Source: Hermodice carunculata
Taxonomy: Eukaryota; Annelida; Polychaeta; Eunicida; Amphinomidae
NCBI GenBank assembly: GCA_964020975.1
Contig: OZ026615.1
Span: 81,716,962 to 81,780,961, forward strand
Direction of reading: 5' to 3'
DNA length: 64,000 nucleotides
Position numbers and translations under genes: made by a program. Under the pieces are notes generated by a model. That model worked only from the letters and a program-made list of their open reading frames with translations. It was not told where the DNA came from and ran no database searches. Positions 36,839 through 49,779 of the stretch are shown here, one piece after another (the stretch's first letter is position 1; the number at the start of each line of letters is the position of its first letter).

Positions 36839-38400
36839 CTTAAGATTTTTCTCCATATTTCCAATGACTGTTTCATCGTATGATTCCTTTTTATTTGTGT
36901 AGCTAAACATTTTCCTGTCTCTTAACATATAGCTCCTGAACACCGTTTACACTGGTACAAGTAATAATTTTGCCCTTGTGCAAGGTACAGAAAATAAGAA
37001 AATGTACAAATAACGGTTGGTACGAATTTAGTACGGAAATTCAAAGGCCTCCCAGCAGTTAAGTACGGCAAATCAAAATGTCCAGTTCACCAGTACGGAA
37101 AACCCCGAGGTTACCTTCATCCCTCCCCGATGGAGGTTGCCATTGGACATCACCGGCGCATGAATGGCTTGTTTCTTATCCGGTTGCATAATCTGCTTTT
37201 GACCAGTTCCCTAATCTCCGATCCGCGCTATAAATCTATTGCAATAATGTGGTATTAAAATCTGCAGTTTTCTTTATATGAAAATTTTTCCACGGTCATG
37301 TGTCAGTCATTTATGACTTCATTATTTCATTCATGTATGTTTACTTTTGGGAAACGTTGACAAAATTGTCTGTAAAACCACAACCGGTGTGCCAATTGCT
37401 ATGAAACTTCATGGTGACACTTCTGGGAATCGCCACAGTTTCTTCAGCGAGTGGTACTGAGATTTGTATCCTTTTTGGAGTATGTAATTTCGACTTCCTC
37501 CTCAAAATGCGTGCTCCTGGATTCTCTTTAGGGGATGTAGGTTTGCCCAATCTTCACAAGATCTCCACCAGTAGGCAAAGCTGCAATTTTCTACTTTTCC
37601 CTAATTTTCGAATATAGTCAGTGTTAGCATAGTGTGCATATTAGCATGCTTAATAAAGAATGCCACTTCACATGCATATTTTGTGTTTTTCTTTAAACCA
37701 CAGACCCGATTCACTTCAAATTTAAAGGCATCTCTTTCAAATGCATTTAGTGTTGTGCTCCATTGATTTTTACATACTGGTGTCCATTTTATGTTTTTAA
37801 GTCACTTTTAAAAATATTTGATTGGCTCATTGGTTTTAAATTAGTCAGGCAAACTTTTTGGGACTGCTACACCTTAACTGATCCAACTTGTGATGCTACG
37901 CACTCTTCCTCTTTCAATTTTGTGTGTTCTTGTCCTGACTTCTGCTCTACAAATACTGGCTTTTTTGGGGGGGGGGGTATACTTACAAATCAATGGGTAA
38001 GGGATGCTGATGTATATATGCAAGCCACTTCTTTTAATTTTGACAGTATTCTATTCATGCATTTCAACCCATTTGTGTGTCATGTACCCCCCCCCCCCCA
38101 CTTGCAGGTCATAAGTAATGTACATGTATATTCTGACTCCATTGGGACAAAGCTGAACTACCTCATTTGGCCCTGCTTAATATGTGGATCTGCTGACCTT
38201 CATGTTAAATTCCTCATTGCAGCCTTGGTGGCAGCACATATCCCAGTTAATATGAATACCCTTAATTATCTCAGGTGCCCACCTCCTATAAGCAACTAGG
38301 CCATCGTATTAATACCACTATGATCCTTGCAATAACACTGAACCACTTGACAACAAACAGCATAATTAGGCGTACCAGTGGAAGATCACAGGCAACACAA
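36839..38400. other. Intergenic, no gene seen
   Basis: G and C homopolymers near 37967-37977 and 38088-38099. The 178-codon frame 37763-38299 spans both and is not credible as a gene. Confidence 0.5.
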
Positions 38401-38580
38401 TACAGTTAAGAGAGCATTGTGAGAGATTTGGCACTGGGTTGCTCTAGTTTGCTTTTTTATGTATGCCATTAGATTATTTTTGAAGACCACCAGCACTGTC
38501 TTTTCAGACCACCTGTCTTAAGGAACCACTTTGACCTGCTTGCATGAGGGTTCACTCGAGACAGGTGCTACTGCACTGTA
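38401..38580. mobile_element. Short TACAGT...ACTGTA element
   Basis: 180 bp, starts TACAGTTAAG and ends GCACTGTA. Contains CAGACCACCTGTCTTAAGG, the GGTCTCTTAAGACAGG-type motif shared with 17942, 47806 and 51058. Probably a pogo-like MITE. Confidence 0.45.
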
Positions 38581-39189
38581 ATTCGTGGCAAATTATGCAT
38601 GATTATCAAATTTTAAATCTTTGAAGATCATCAAAAATATCATAAACAGAGATGCCCTCGAGTTTTTATCTGCACGTTCTTGCCATTGCACATCTAATGG
38701 ATATTTGGCAAAGGTGTAGCATCTTTAATTATGCTAATTAAGATCATTTCAAATTCTAAATTTGGAACATCGTCAAATACATCCGCATTTCAAGTTGTTT
38801 CTTTAGTTATATATTATAGCCACACAGATATATTTGTTGCAAAGAAAATCTCTCGTTTTGCACTCTTTGGTAACCAACTGTAATAAGGAAGAAAATCACA
38901 ACATGAAACATGGTTATTTTCACAGAAAACAATTTGGCCCACACATTTTTTTTACTCTTTGCCATGTCCTCAGGCAAATTAGCATAAATCAAAATGTGAA
39001 GTAAAGCTGAGGTGAGCTCAACCAATTTCAACAAAAGTTGTTGGGCAAAGTGAATCAAGCATTGTGGCAAAACTCAGTGGTAAAAACCATTTACCAAAGT
39101 TTTCACATCATTAACAGAAAAATAACTTGCATCACTTTATTTACTGCTTTGTATGATTGTTGTTAGTAAACGTGACCTAGGAAGGAATT
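38581..39189. other. Unassigned sequence
   Basis: No gene or repeat recognised. Confidence 0.5.
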
Positions 39190-39480
39190 TTTTATAAACA
39201 GTATATAAATGTGTTTTGTTTAAACTGTAACCTTTTCCTACTTATTTCCATTTTAGATCTCATTTTGCTGAAAAATCACCCTTATGGATTTCATATAAAC
39301 CCTGTGTTAAAATGTGTATTTTAGAATAAGCTTTTTCTTTTAAAAACACTACATGAATGCATTTTGTTTAAAGTGTAACTTGCTTCCAATTAATTTGTAT
39401 TTCAGATCTCATTTTGCTCAAAAATCACCACTATGGAATTCTTATAAATCCTGTGTTCATATATTTATTCTGTTTCATTT
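39190..39480. repeat. 149-bp tandem repeat, two copies
   Basis: AGATCTCATTTTGCT.AAAAATCACC occurs at 39255 and again at 39404, with shared flanks (GTTTAAA.TGTAAC, AAATCCTGTGTT). Confidence 0.85.
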
Positions 39481-41375
39481 TCTTTGATTAAATTTAAAAT
39501 AAAATAAAAATACATTAATATTAAGCCAACGCTAGCATGATTAAGGAAGAGATAAATTCCTGCTAAATAATGGTAGTACATGTACAACAAGGCTCATTCT
39601 GATCTGGCAGTGATTTTATTGATACGCTGCAGTCTAAAACATTTGTCTTTTAATTCTGACTCTTTGCAATGTGCGAATGTCACTGAATAAAGAATCTGGA
39701 AGTAAACATTGTGGACAACTTTGTTTCTTGTTAACTAGCAAAATATCTGTACTGAAATGTATGTTTAATTAATGATAACTAATGTTGAATGTATTACAGA
39801 GGAACTCAATAAAAATATCTTTAAATATGCAAATACCCTTTCCTTAAAAGATCATAATGCATAAAATACTGCCAACTCAAAACATATCATTTTAGATTTA
39901 GAGACTCTGTGCATAAAACATACGGTACCTATCTTTGCATCACATATTAAGGAGTTAAATATCAGTTATGCAAAAGCAACAGGGTGTACAATGCTCCAAA
40001 TTATTGCCAAACAGTATAAAAACTAAAACTTCTACATCATCCACTTGTACCAAATAAAGATCATAAAACCAGCTTCTATGCAGATAGAACAGAACAACAG
40101 AGACAAAAGTATTGTTTGAAGTAATGTTGCAATCCAATGAATTCTCTGTAACATTTATCTGGAAGACCAGCTTGTGAATTGTGTAGTGAGTGAGTTGATA
40201 CCATGGCTGGGTTGATGCCCTGGCTAAGTTGATGCTATGTTTTACTTCAGTATTATGTTTTCCCCATTGTCAATAGACACAAGAATAGTTTGATTTTTGT
40301 CACTTTGTAAATATGGCACACATCCGAATCTACCTGTTAACAAATTGAGTAGAGGATCAAAACAAGTAAAAGCTCAACAGAAAGGATTGTTTTGATCGAC
40401 AGACTGTAGACCAACGGCCGGTTCGCCAAAAAAACAAAAAAAAAAAACAAACAAACAAAAAAACCAAAAAAAAAAAAAAAAACAAAAAACAAAACAAAAC
40501 AAAAAAAAAAAAAAACAAAAAACAAAACAAAACAAAAAAAAAAAAAACAAAAAAAAAACAAAAACAAAAAAAAAAAAAAAAACAAAACAAAAAAAAAAAA
40601 AAAAAAAACCAAAAAAAAAAAAAAAAAACCAAAAAAACCCCCCATGTAGTATCATTTTCACAGCACACTGTTAGAACTTTGGAGGTATGTGGGGATGGTA
40701 AACCAAAACAGGAGGCCCATAGGCCTAATGATCTGCTGGAACCGTGGCTATATTGCACTTGCATCTTCATTCCAAAGTTGCAAATCCTCAAGTGGCTTCT
40801 GAACATATAAACTAATGTATATTTAGTGTCTAAAATATCCACTAGATGGCACTTCGCTCTACATTTCCGTCAAATTATAGATTATTTGTGCAATTCCTGT
40901 GATGGATATTGTTGCATGTGCCAAGACAGTGATGAGTGAGTCCTTATCTTTATGTCCTGAGTGACTTAGGGACAGAAGATCAAGGTCACCCAAATCATGT
41001 AATACAAGAGGCCTATAGGCATGGTGTTTTGCAGTAATTGCCATTGATGCCCAGGCTACTCTGTGCGATTATAAAATCGCCTCTTTCAACTTTACAGACG
41101 TGGTGACCTCACAAAATAAGTCAAGGTCACTGATATTATATCAAATTCTAACTTTGGACATTATCTATATATCCTATAAATTTGGCAAGTCTTATCCGAT
41201 TACATTTCAATATATGGAATTTTATATCTTAAAACCCATTTTAGCTCATAATTTCCGTCAAATTATAGGTGGTCCCACTTGTATCATTAGCAACTTAGAC
41301 TTTGACCTCCCCCTCAATCCCACCAAATTTGATGAAGGTCTGCCACAGATTAAAGATGCAAGAGTCACTAATAAA
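39481..41375. other. Intergenic with an A-rich tract
   Basis: A ~210-bp run of (A)nC units at 40433-40640 gives Phe/Lys-rich false frames. AGGTCA-containing blocks (ATCAAGGTCACCCAAAT near 40979, GTCAAGGTCACTG near 41121) belong to the dispersed repeat family of this window. No gene seen. Confidence 0.5.
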
Positions 41376-42794
41376 TTGTTTTGGTTTTAGTAGGAGTGTT
41401 TCGGCGTTTCAGAATGGTTCCCGGCGTTACACAGCGTGTGCCAGCGTGAGACAGCGTTCGCTGGCGTTACAAACGCTGGGAAACGCCAAAGCCAATTAAG
41501 CCTTTTGGAGCTCGGCGTTACCCAGCGTTAGCCAGCGTTAGCCAGCGTTAGTCGGCGTTTTGCCAGAGTTTGACTTTAATTTTATGATGATGATTTATCC
41601 ATTGAGGTGTATGTGTAGTGATTGACTTTGCTCATGATTACTGATATTTTGGTCACCTCAATCTCGGTTACAAAGTAAAGACACATAAACAACCCTGTTT
41701 TTAATTTTTATTTAAACACAGCGCAGCAATTTCTTATCGTATGTACAGCACAAGTCAGCAGTGTATAGCTTAGGGTTGGAAAGATGTGAATACAGGTGAA
41801 TAAAACCATGTATTATATTCACTCAGATTCACATCTATGCTAGCCCAAAGCTATACATTACTGACTTGTGCTGTACAAGCAATAAAAATGCTGTGCTGTG
41901 TTTAAATAAATTATAATTTGAATATAAATTTTAATATTTTTTATGCTGATTTTGACATCGTTGGGGCAGACAAGACTGACGGCTAGTTGCTGTAGCCCCG
42001 CTCCATAAGCCAATAACTGCTGGTACCATTGATCTCGTAATATGCACGCCACACCGCCAGAAAAAATACCTGTTGGTTTTGACAGAAATCAAGTCCTGAT
42101 GAATACAACTGCTGACCAAGTAATTGTTTAAACCTGGAATATTTGATACTAATTAGGGATTATTATCACATATTGGCGCTCCACCACGCACGTGCGAGAA
42201 TTGGTGTGTCACACCACACGGACTGCAGTAATTGCCAATATCCCAAGTCGCGAAAAGCATTGACTATACCCCCGTAGTTCTTCAGCATGCACACGCTGAC
42301 ACAGTGCTCTGACTTAACACGCTGTTATGACTACGGGTTATCATCATCTTCTCCCGCCCCCTTGGCAGCCTTGCAAACAACTGCAACTTGTAACCCAGGA
42401 TCACGAAAACTTGAGAAAGAGGAGTTGCCAGTGAAAAAAATGGTTGCCCGACCGGGAAAGTACTTATTAATTTTCACTTGGCCAAGATTTAATCTGACTT
42501 GTCCAAGGCTATCAGACACGTGAATTGGCTAGCCCCTGCTATGAGTATAGAAAATAAAAGTATACTGATGATCAGTACAGGACACAAATTTCTATGGATC
42601 CTTCTCATCCCAGTTCAACTGAATTCAAATTATACATGGATCCCACTGAGTTTGCTAGTTACGGGGACTACAGAGTGGTAGCCGGTGTTAGTCAGCATTT
42701 CACAGTGGTTGCCGGCGTTGAGAGGGTGTCAAACGCTGTGTAACGCCGGGAACCGGCCTGAAATGCCGAAACGCACCTACTAACGCCGAAACAA
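41376..42794. mobile_element. 1.4-kb TIR element with iterated GGCGTTA/CCAGCGTT motifs
   Basis: The ends are inverted copies over at least 70 bp (TTTTAGTAGGAG..GTTTCGGCGTTTCAG..GGTTCCCGGCGTTACACAGCG, split here by dots where copies differ). Inside each end many GGCGTT(A)/CAGCGTTAGC motifs occur on both strands (41396-41567; 42675-42790), like transposase-binding iterons. No transposase recognised. A separate hairpin lies within (41707-41910). Exact ends and target duplication unresolved. Confidence 0.75.
41707..41910. repeat. ~85-bp-arm hairpin nested in the TIR element
   Basis: Arms 41707-41791 and 41828-41910 are inverted copies beginning TTTATTTAAACACAGC; also share TGTACAGCACAAGTCAG and AGATGTGAAT. 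Probably a tiny foldback insertion. Confidence 0.85.
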
Positions 42795-43110
42795 GTTACC
42801 TGGAACTAGTGAGTATTCACAAGATTTTCATATTTGACCCCTATATTGCATAATGTTGCAGGTGGTGACACCAATATTAAAATGCACCTTCATTTTCATA
42901 CACCCATTAAGTCCTGAAAGTTAAATTGGGATAACTTCAAAACAGTGGACGGTATTGCGGTCACAAGATTTTCACATTTTGATCCGTATATTACATAACA
43001 CTATAGGTGGCACCACCAACATTGATGTCAACAAAATTTTTATACACTTGATAACTCCTAAATGTTATATGGGCCTATCTCAAAAAGTGTGGCATGCAAA
43101 GCATTCATGA
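42795..43110. repeat. ~143-bp tandem repeat, two diverged copies
   Basis: TCACAAGATTTTCA.ATTTGA..C..TATATT.CATAA begins near 42818 and 42961; each is followed by a GGTGGCACCACCAA-type block. Confidence 0.7.
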
Positions 43111-43799
43111 AATGATCCCCATATTCAAACTGGCCATTAGACCTTGACCTTCAACTCGGATGAAAAAATTGTTACCGTTCAAAATATGCTCCCCACATCT
43201 AGCTTTCCATATGTAGTCTGTTTGTTCAAAGTGGGTAAAATATAAAACATGTACTTAGTAATATTGTGCAAACAAATTTACGTCAAAATATAACTACAAC
43301 TGTGTGCTTTTTCAGTGCCACATTTTGGACTGAATTATCAGCTTGAATCATCAAGTATGCTGAGGAAAAGCTGTTGACCTTGACCATTATAGGTACAATG
43401 TAGCTACAGGAAGTTTCGACTTGAATCGAAGTTCTTTTTGCAAGGAACACGAATCTCGCACCTTATAATAATTTAGAGCTGTTTGTTTCAAGTAGCTTGA
43501 CTTCAGTCACAGTTGGCACTGCTAGAGTTACAATTCCCCACAAAAAGAGCGTGCATTCCAGTGCAAACATGTCTCATAAAGGTTGGCAGGTTGGGGAATT
43601 TAGCATTGGCCAGGGTCCTTTGCTCTGCTGAGAGGCGGGAGAATCACAACTATAGCTATGTCCTACCATTACAAAATCATTTCTCTCAACTTTTTGAACT
43701 TGCATGGTGACTTACAAAAACAAAAAAAGACAAACCTCATCTAAAAACCGTTTGCCGGATTCACTTCAAACTTGGTGGGGATGACAGATGAGACAGATG
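43111..43799. other. Unassigned sequence
   Basis: No gene seen; grades into the following array. Confidence 0.4.
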
Positions 43800-46700
43800 A
43801 GGTCGAAAATGTAAACTACCATTGCAATTCCCATTTACTTACATAGTAAGCAATAGGCATGTATGCAAGGCCACCTGGTGAACAAATTTGTGTGACCCTT
43901 CCACAATGAAATTTACCACCAAATTTTAGCACAATCTGAGAGATAGTTTTGGAGAAGAAGTGGAAAAAAGCAAAAACGCACAAAAATTCATTTAAAAAAA
44001 AAGAAGAAAAAATCGCATCGCCACCTGTTGAACAACTTAAGGTCTGGGGGTCCCCAAAAGTGTCCCTATGCAAATTCAAAGTAATTGGCCAAGCGGTTTC
44101 GAAGATATTTTAAGATTTCCTCCAAAAATGAACCCCAAAAAATCATTAAAATAAAAAAAATCACTGGACCGTGACGATTTGAACAAACTTGCTAGAAACC
44201 CACCCAAGGCACATCCTCACCAATTTTGAAGTGGATCTGATCGGCGGTTTTGGAGAAGAAGTAAAAAATGTGAATTGTTGATGGACGACAGAAGACGGAT
44301 GGAGGACCATAAGATAAGCTCAGCTGATTGACAAGTCAGCTGAGCTTAAAAATTGTTACAAATCAGGAACCCACAGCAGTGCCACATAGTGAAAAGTTTT
44401 GATTGACCCTTCTACAAGGAACATATTAACCAAGTTTCAGCTTTATCTGACTGACGGTTCTGGAGAAGTAAAAAATAACGAAAACACAAAAAATCAGAAG
44501 AATTGCAGTGCCATCTGGTGAACAAATTAAGAACTATGAATCCCTAGAAGTTTTCCTTTGTGATATCAAAGCAATTGGGTTCTGGAGAAGAAAATTTTAT
44601 AAGATCTGCCCCCCCCCCACCCCCCACCCCCCAAAAAAAATGAAAAAAAATCCAAAAGTCACTAAAGCATGACCACTTGAACAAACTTGGTACCGACCCA
44701 CGCAAGGCACCTTCCTACCAAGTTTGAAGTGGATCTGGTGGATGTTTTTTGAGAAGTTGAAAAGAAGAAGTTGAAAATATAAATTGTTGATGACGGCCGG
44801 AGGACCCTAAGATAAGCTGAGCTGACTGACAAGTCAGCTGAGCTCATCAGATAAACCACACTACAAGTTTCCTTGAGGCACCATGACAAAACTTACATGT
44901 ATGCCTGCCCATCTAAAACATTCTGCCTTGTCAACTTTCACCTTCTGGGTTGTCTGTAAGCTTAAACCAACTTTCATACAACAAAATGACACGGAAATAA
45001 ATCATGGCCCCTTGTAAAGCTGTCAGCTGATTGAACACATATGGTGAATGAATAAATACAACTACAACTGACAAGAGGGCTGTGTGAACAGCCCATGCTC
45101 AGCTTATCTAGACATTTATCACACGTGCAGCTCTGTGAACGTGGGATAGGATCAAGGTCACCCATGTTCTGAGTAGGTCTGACCTGTAAAGAACACTAAC
45201 TAGTTCTCAAGTTATAGTGAAGAGTAAAATTCATGTATGTTGCACTGTGACCCCCGAAATGGGGTCAAGGTCACTCATGTACTGCCTTCATAGAGAAACA
45301 TTAACATGTGCAACATCAAGGTCCCAACTCAAAATAGATCTCAAGTTATCAAGTGAACAGTAAATTTCGTGTGGGTTGTCCTGTGACCTTTGGGGATGAG
45401 GCTAAGATCCAAACATCACTGGAGCATGACCATTTGCACCAAATAGGTAGACACTTACAAAAGGTACATCCATACCAGGTTTGGCACAAATCTGGCCAAA
45501 ATTATTTAGGTTATAACCATTACAAGAAATTCCCATGTTAGACTTTCCTATTGAAAGTTTTTTAAAGATTTTCGAAAAAAGTCATAAAAAATCCAAAAAA
45601 AAAATGGATCGTGACCATTTGAACAAACACGGTAAAGACCCACCCAAGGTACATTGCCACCAAGTTTAAAGTGAATCTATAAGACAGTTTCTTCAGAGAA
45701 GTCCAAAATGTGAATTACCATTAGAATGGCCATTGACTTGCATAGTTAGCAATAGAAAAGGTGCATTTATCGATAAGTACCCGAATTGAAAAAAAAAAAT
45801 TGTTAAAAATCAGGAATCCACAGGAGTGGTACCTAGTCAACATCTTTGCTTGACCCTTTTACAAGGAACAAATCCACAAAGTTTCAACTTATTCTGAGTA
45901 AAGGATCTGGAAAAGAAGTCACAAGTATCAAAAACACCCAAAAACTCATTAAAAAAAATGCAAAATATTGAAGCACCACTTGGTGAATAAATTAAGAACT
46001 AGGAGTTCCTAGGAAAGTTCCTATGTCATATCAAAGCAATTGGGTGAGCGGTTGTGGAAAAGAATTTTTCTTAAGATTTGTCAAAAAAATAAAAACATTA
46101 AAAATCCAAAAATCACTGGAGTGTGACCATTTGAACGAACCTCGTAGAAACCCAATTAAGGTGCATTTCCACCAAGTATGGAGTCAATCTGGATGACGGT
46201 TTTGGAGAAGAAGTGGAAAATGTGAATTAGCATTAGAATGCCCAATGTCTTGCAAAGTAATCAATAGAAAAGCTGCATTGGCCGATTAGTACCCGAATTG
46301 AAAAAGATCGTGAAAAGCCACGAATCCACAGCAGTGCCACCTAGTGAACAAGTTTGTTTGACCCTTCCACCAGGAACATATCCACCAAGTTTCAGCTTAA
46401 TCTGAGTGACAGTTCTGGAGAAGAAGTAATTCCTAGCAAAATCACACAAAAAATCATAAAAAATAGAAAAATATTGCAGCGCCACCTGGTAAACAATTCA
46501 AAACTAGCAGTCCCCAGGAGTGTCCCTGTACGATATCAAAGAAATTCGGTGAGTGGTTTCGGAGAGGAAGAATTTTTAAGATTTGCCCCAAAAAGAACAT
46601 AAAAAATTCATAAAAAATCCACAAATCAATGGAGCGTGATCATTTGAACAAATTTGGTAGAGACTCACCCAAGGCACATCCCCACCAGACCGTTTTGGAG

Positions 46701-46830
46701 AAGAAGTTGAAAATGTGAGATGTGGACGGACTACAGACGGTTGAATGATGGACGGACGACAGACAGACGGATGACAGACGACAGACCCTCACAAAAGCTC
46801 AGCTGACTGACAGGTTAGCTGAACTAATAA
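43800..46830. repeat. Diverged tandem array, ~500-bp unit
   Basis: The landmark CACTGGA.CGTGACCATTTGAACAAAC recurs near 44163, 44660, 45416, 45604, 46113 and 46626 (spacings about 500 bp except the middle block). GCCACCTGGTGAACAA recurs near 43871, 44021, 44371, 44511, 45830, 45975, 46336 and 46480, showing each unit is itself two related halves. Three units end in GACGACAGACGG-type runs and AAGCTCAGCTGA...TCAGCTGAGCTT hairpins (44316-44347; about 44815-44843; about 46799-46826). 44850-45400 holds a different filler with AAGGTCACTCATGT motifs. Non-coding. Confidence 0.8.
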
Positions 46831-47805
46831 TAAAAAGGCTGCTGCAATTTCTAGCATAACAATAAAAGTTTGAAAACAAGAGGATACAGTGCTTAGAAAT
46901 CACAAAAGTGCTGCAATTTCTAGCAAAATGATATAAAGCTTTTATTTACTAACTTATTTTTTTTATTTAAAGTGCACATCTCATAGATCACCGAATTTTA
47001 TAGAACAATCTGTTGATTTTTTTGGTCAGGTAAGGCCACGTCTGAACTAGATACACGTAAAAAAGCCAACATCTGGAATCATTTGCAAATTTGACTGTTC
47101 TGATACTGCCATGTAAATACGAATTAAACTAGAAAAAGCAAATCTGTGTGCCTTCAAAATGCAAACAGTTTAAAATGTTACAGGTTGCCATTGTTCAACA
47201 TAAGCCATTGGTCAACATAATCTTTATTTTGTGTATTAGCCTAATTTGTATAAATTAAAATGCTACAATTTTGGTTCTTGGTTCATTAGATGTGGCCACG
47301 TCACAAACTTATAAACTAAAGTTTGAATGACATCATGATTTAAAATAGTTTTGAAGCTATTCAATATTTTAATTTTGTGTATTTGCATACATTTTGTGTA
47401 TTCATCTTATTTGCATAAATAAAAATTGTACAAGTTTGCTTCCTAATTAACATAAAAATGCTACTTTTTCAATATTGTTTAGATGTGCAATGGTCAATTA
47501 CATCTAAAAGTTTGAATGGCATCTCTGTCTTTTACAATAATTAATGTATTCGCGATACACACACACGATGAGAAATGTGAACATCCACATTCACTGCCTT
47601 TTAAAGGTCTAGCACCTCTGTAAACCTCACATGGTGAACTGTTGCACAAAATTTGAGCAAACTCTGTACGGACATTGTTGTAACATCGTGGAAACAAGCA
47701 TGTCAAGCAGGTGGTGACTGCATGGTGCATTATAATCAGTCAATGGTCATGGTCATAAATCACAGTGACCCTAAAATTTAATCGGTTCATGTGATCCTTG
47801 TCAGG
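46831..47805. other. Unassigned AT-rich sequence with weak internal repeats
   Basis: TGCTGCAATTTCTAGCA occurs twice (46841, 46911); AAAGTTTGAATG.CATC recurs near 47319 and 47508. No gene. Confidence 0.5.
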
Positions 47806-48250
47806 TACAGTAGCCCTCCTTTAAGAGACCATCCCCAGCACCACCCACAAAAGGGGTCACATAGAGTGGGTGGTCTTCCAAAGGAGGTTTGACTCTTGCA
47901 CTACCTGCACAAGGTTTAAACATTATTTTAAATAGTCATTCCTTATTTACCTTCAAACTGGATAGATGTACACTTATTTGACCCCATTCCATCTTGCAGT
48001 TGTGTCCTTACTCATTTTGACAAATTATTTTACCAATTGTGTACAAAACAGGTGCGTTTATCTGAAATTGGGAATCTCTAGATGGATAGGGGGTCTTTTG
48101 GGGTCATTTTGGTTGGTCACTGGTCAGGTTCCGCATGTAATCTCCCAAAAGAGGTAAATTATCAATAGAAAGTCCTTTTGCAGAGTGAAAATGGTCACAA
48201 AAGGCAGGTGGTCTCCCAAAGGAGGAGTCTTTCAAAAAAGGACTACTGTA
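47806..48250. mobile_element. 445-bp TACAGTAG...CTACTGTA MITE
   Basis: Ends TACAGTAGCCC and GGACTACTGTA are inverted copies. Both ends carry GGTGGTCTCCCAAAGGAGG / CCTCCTTTAAGAGACC motifs. No coding. Confidence 0.65.
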
Positions 48251-48404
48251 CTTTTGAGCTTAATTTAAGGTAAAGTCCAACCCATTTTGGCTATTTTTCA
48301 GGCATTTTCCCCATTTTGGTAAGATACATATGTTGAGGAGTTGTGTACACGTGGGCAAAATTTGAAATGCTTATTAAGTTAAAAAGCACAAAGTTATAAA
48401 AATG

Positions 48405-49010
48405 TGTCCAAAGGACATGGATGCTCCCACCTGTCACTGCCCCTATCTGCATTGAAAAGAGGTACATATGCATGTAATTGGTGTGAGACTTTAAACATAT
48501 TGTGGAACCTTCACATGGGATAACAATTATACACAAATAACTTTTCATATATTGATTGATATTCCTATCAAATTTCATGGCAATACCTGAAATACTTTAT
48601 GAGCTTCACATGCACATGTTAGACAAGAACTCATTTTCCTGGAATTGTTCTCTTCACTAATTAAAATGATTATCAACACAGATAATTAACCCAAGAGACA
48701 AACAAAACACCAGGGGCACATCTCCACATATTGATTAATGTTGCTGTCAAGTTTCATAGCTGTACCTCAAACACTTGTAAAAGTGACATTACACAAGTCT
48801 GACATGAGCCAACATTTTCACTGAATAGACATTTTCGTTAAGTTAATTTTAGCAAAATGAAAAGATGTGTTTATTACCACAAGCGACAAAAAAAACCCCA
48901 GGGTCACATCTTCATATATTGATAAATGTTCCCAGCAAGTTTCATAGGTGTACCTGAAATGCTTTTTTGGGAAAAAGCGACACGAATCATTTTCACTTAT
49001 TAATGATCAA
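48405..49010. repeat. Diverged tandem repeat (~200-bp units), second locus
   Basis: Same family and orientation as 29395-30135; begins with the shared GTGTCCAAAGGACA.GGATGC block and holds three TATTGAT.AATGTT units. Confidence 0.75.
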
Positions 49011-49779
49011 TTATCTGAATAAAAGTGTGGAATGATACATAGTTCAATGCTGATTACTTTGTGCTTGGCTAAATTAAAGTACTTAAAGTACCAACACTCT
49101 TACCAGCCTGTACCTTCACTTACTCTAAAATGCAACTTGGATGGAATACATCAAGGACAAGGAAACATTTACCACAGAAGTAAACTACTTGACTGTATAA
49201 TTACATTTGGATGTTTTCATACATCTGGCCTGTCAATCCAAAAAAATTAAAAAAAGAAAAATAAATAAATAAAAAAAAAATACATAAACACATATTCCCA
49301 ACATGTTACATACACATACAGGTCTGCCTCTTGGTTGGTGCAGTAATCCAAACAACTAAATTTATTGTTGTGGCATACATGTACACATTTCAGTGAAGGA
49401 AGTACAGATATATAAAACTTGCTGTTTCTTGATGTTATAAGTAGCTTGAAATTTCTGCATTTGCAAACAGTAAGCAGAATTGAAAAGAGTGCGTTACAAA
49501 CAAAGCCTCCAAACGGCTTCGGGCCACCTTGTGTACCAGGGCATATGTTAATCATTAGCATCATGCTTACTGGTGGGAACTTGCCTTGCTTGTATAGCAT
49601 AACACTTACAACAGGGAAGTCTTTTTTAAACACGTTCAGCCTCCTAAACAAACCATAATCCTTTCAAGCATAGATCTACAAAAACAAGATCAAGGTAACA
49701 TTATGACACTGCATGAGAAAATCGTTTAAATGAATAAATATATATTAATAATCATGTTGTACAAGATAGTATTTTCCAT
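49011..49779. other. Unassigned sequence
   Basis: No gene seen. Confidence 0.5.

Noticed and set aside
37763-38299. 178-codon plus-strand frame
   Set aside because: It crosses a G run and a C run, has no ATG-proximal features or family resemblance, and base composition is that of the flanks.
40337-40842. Phe-rich minus-strand frames
   Set aside because: Produced by the (A)nC tract; low complexity only.
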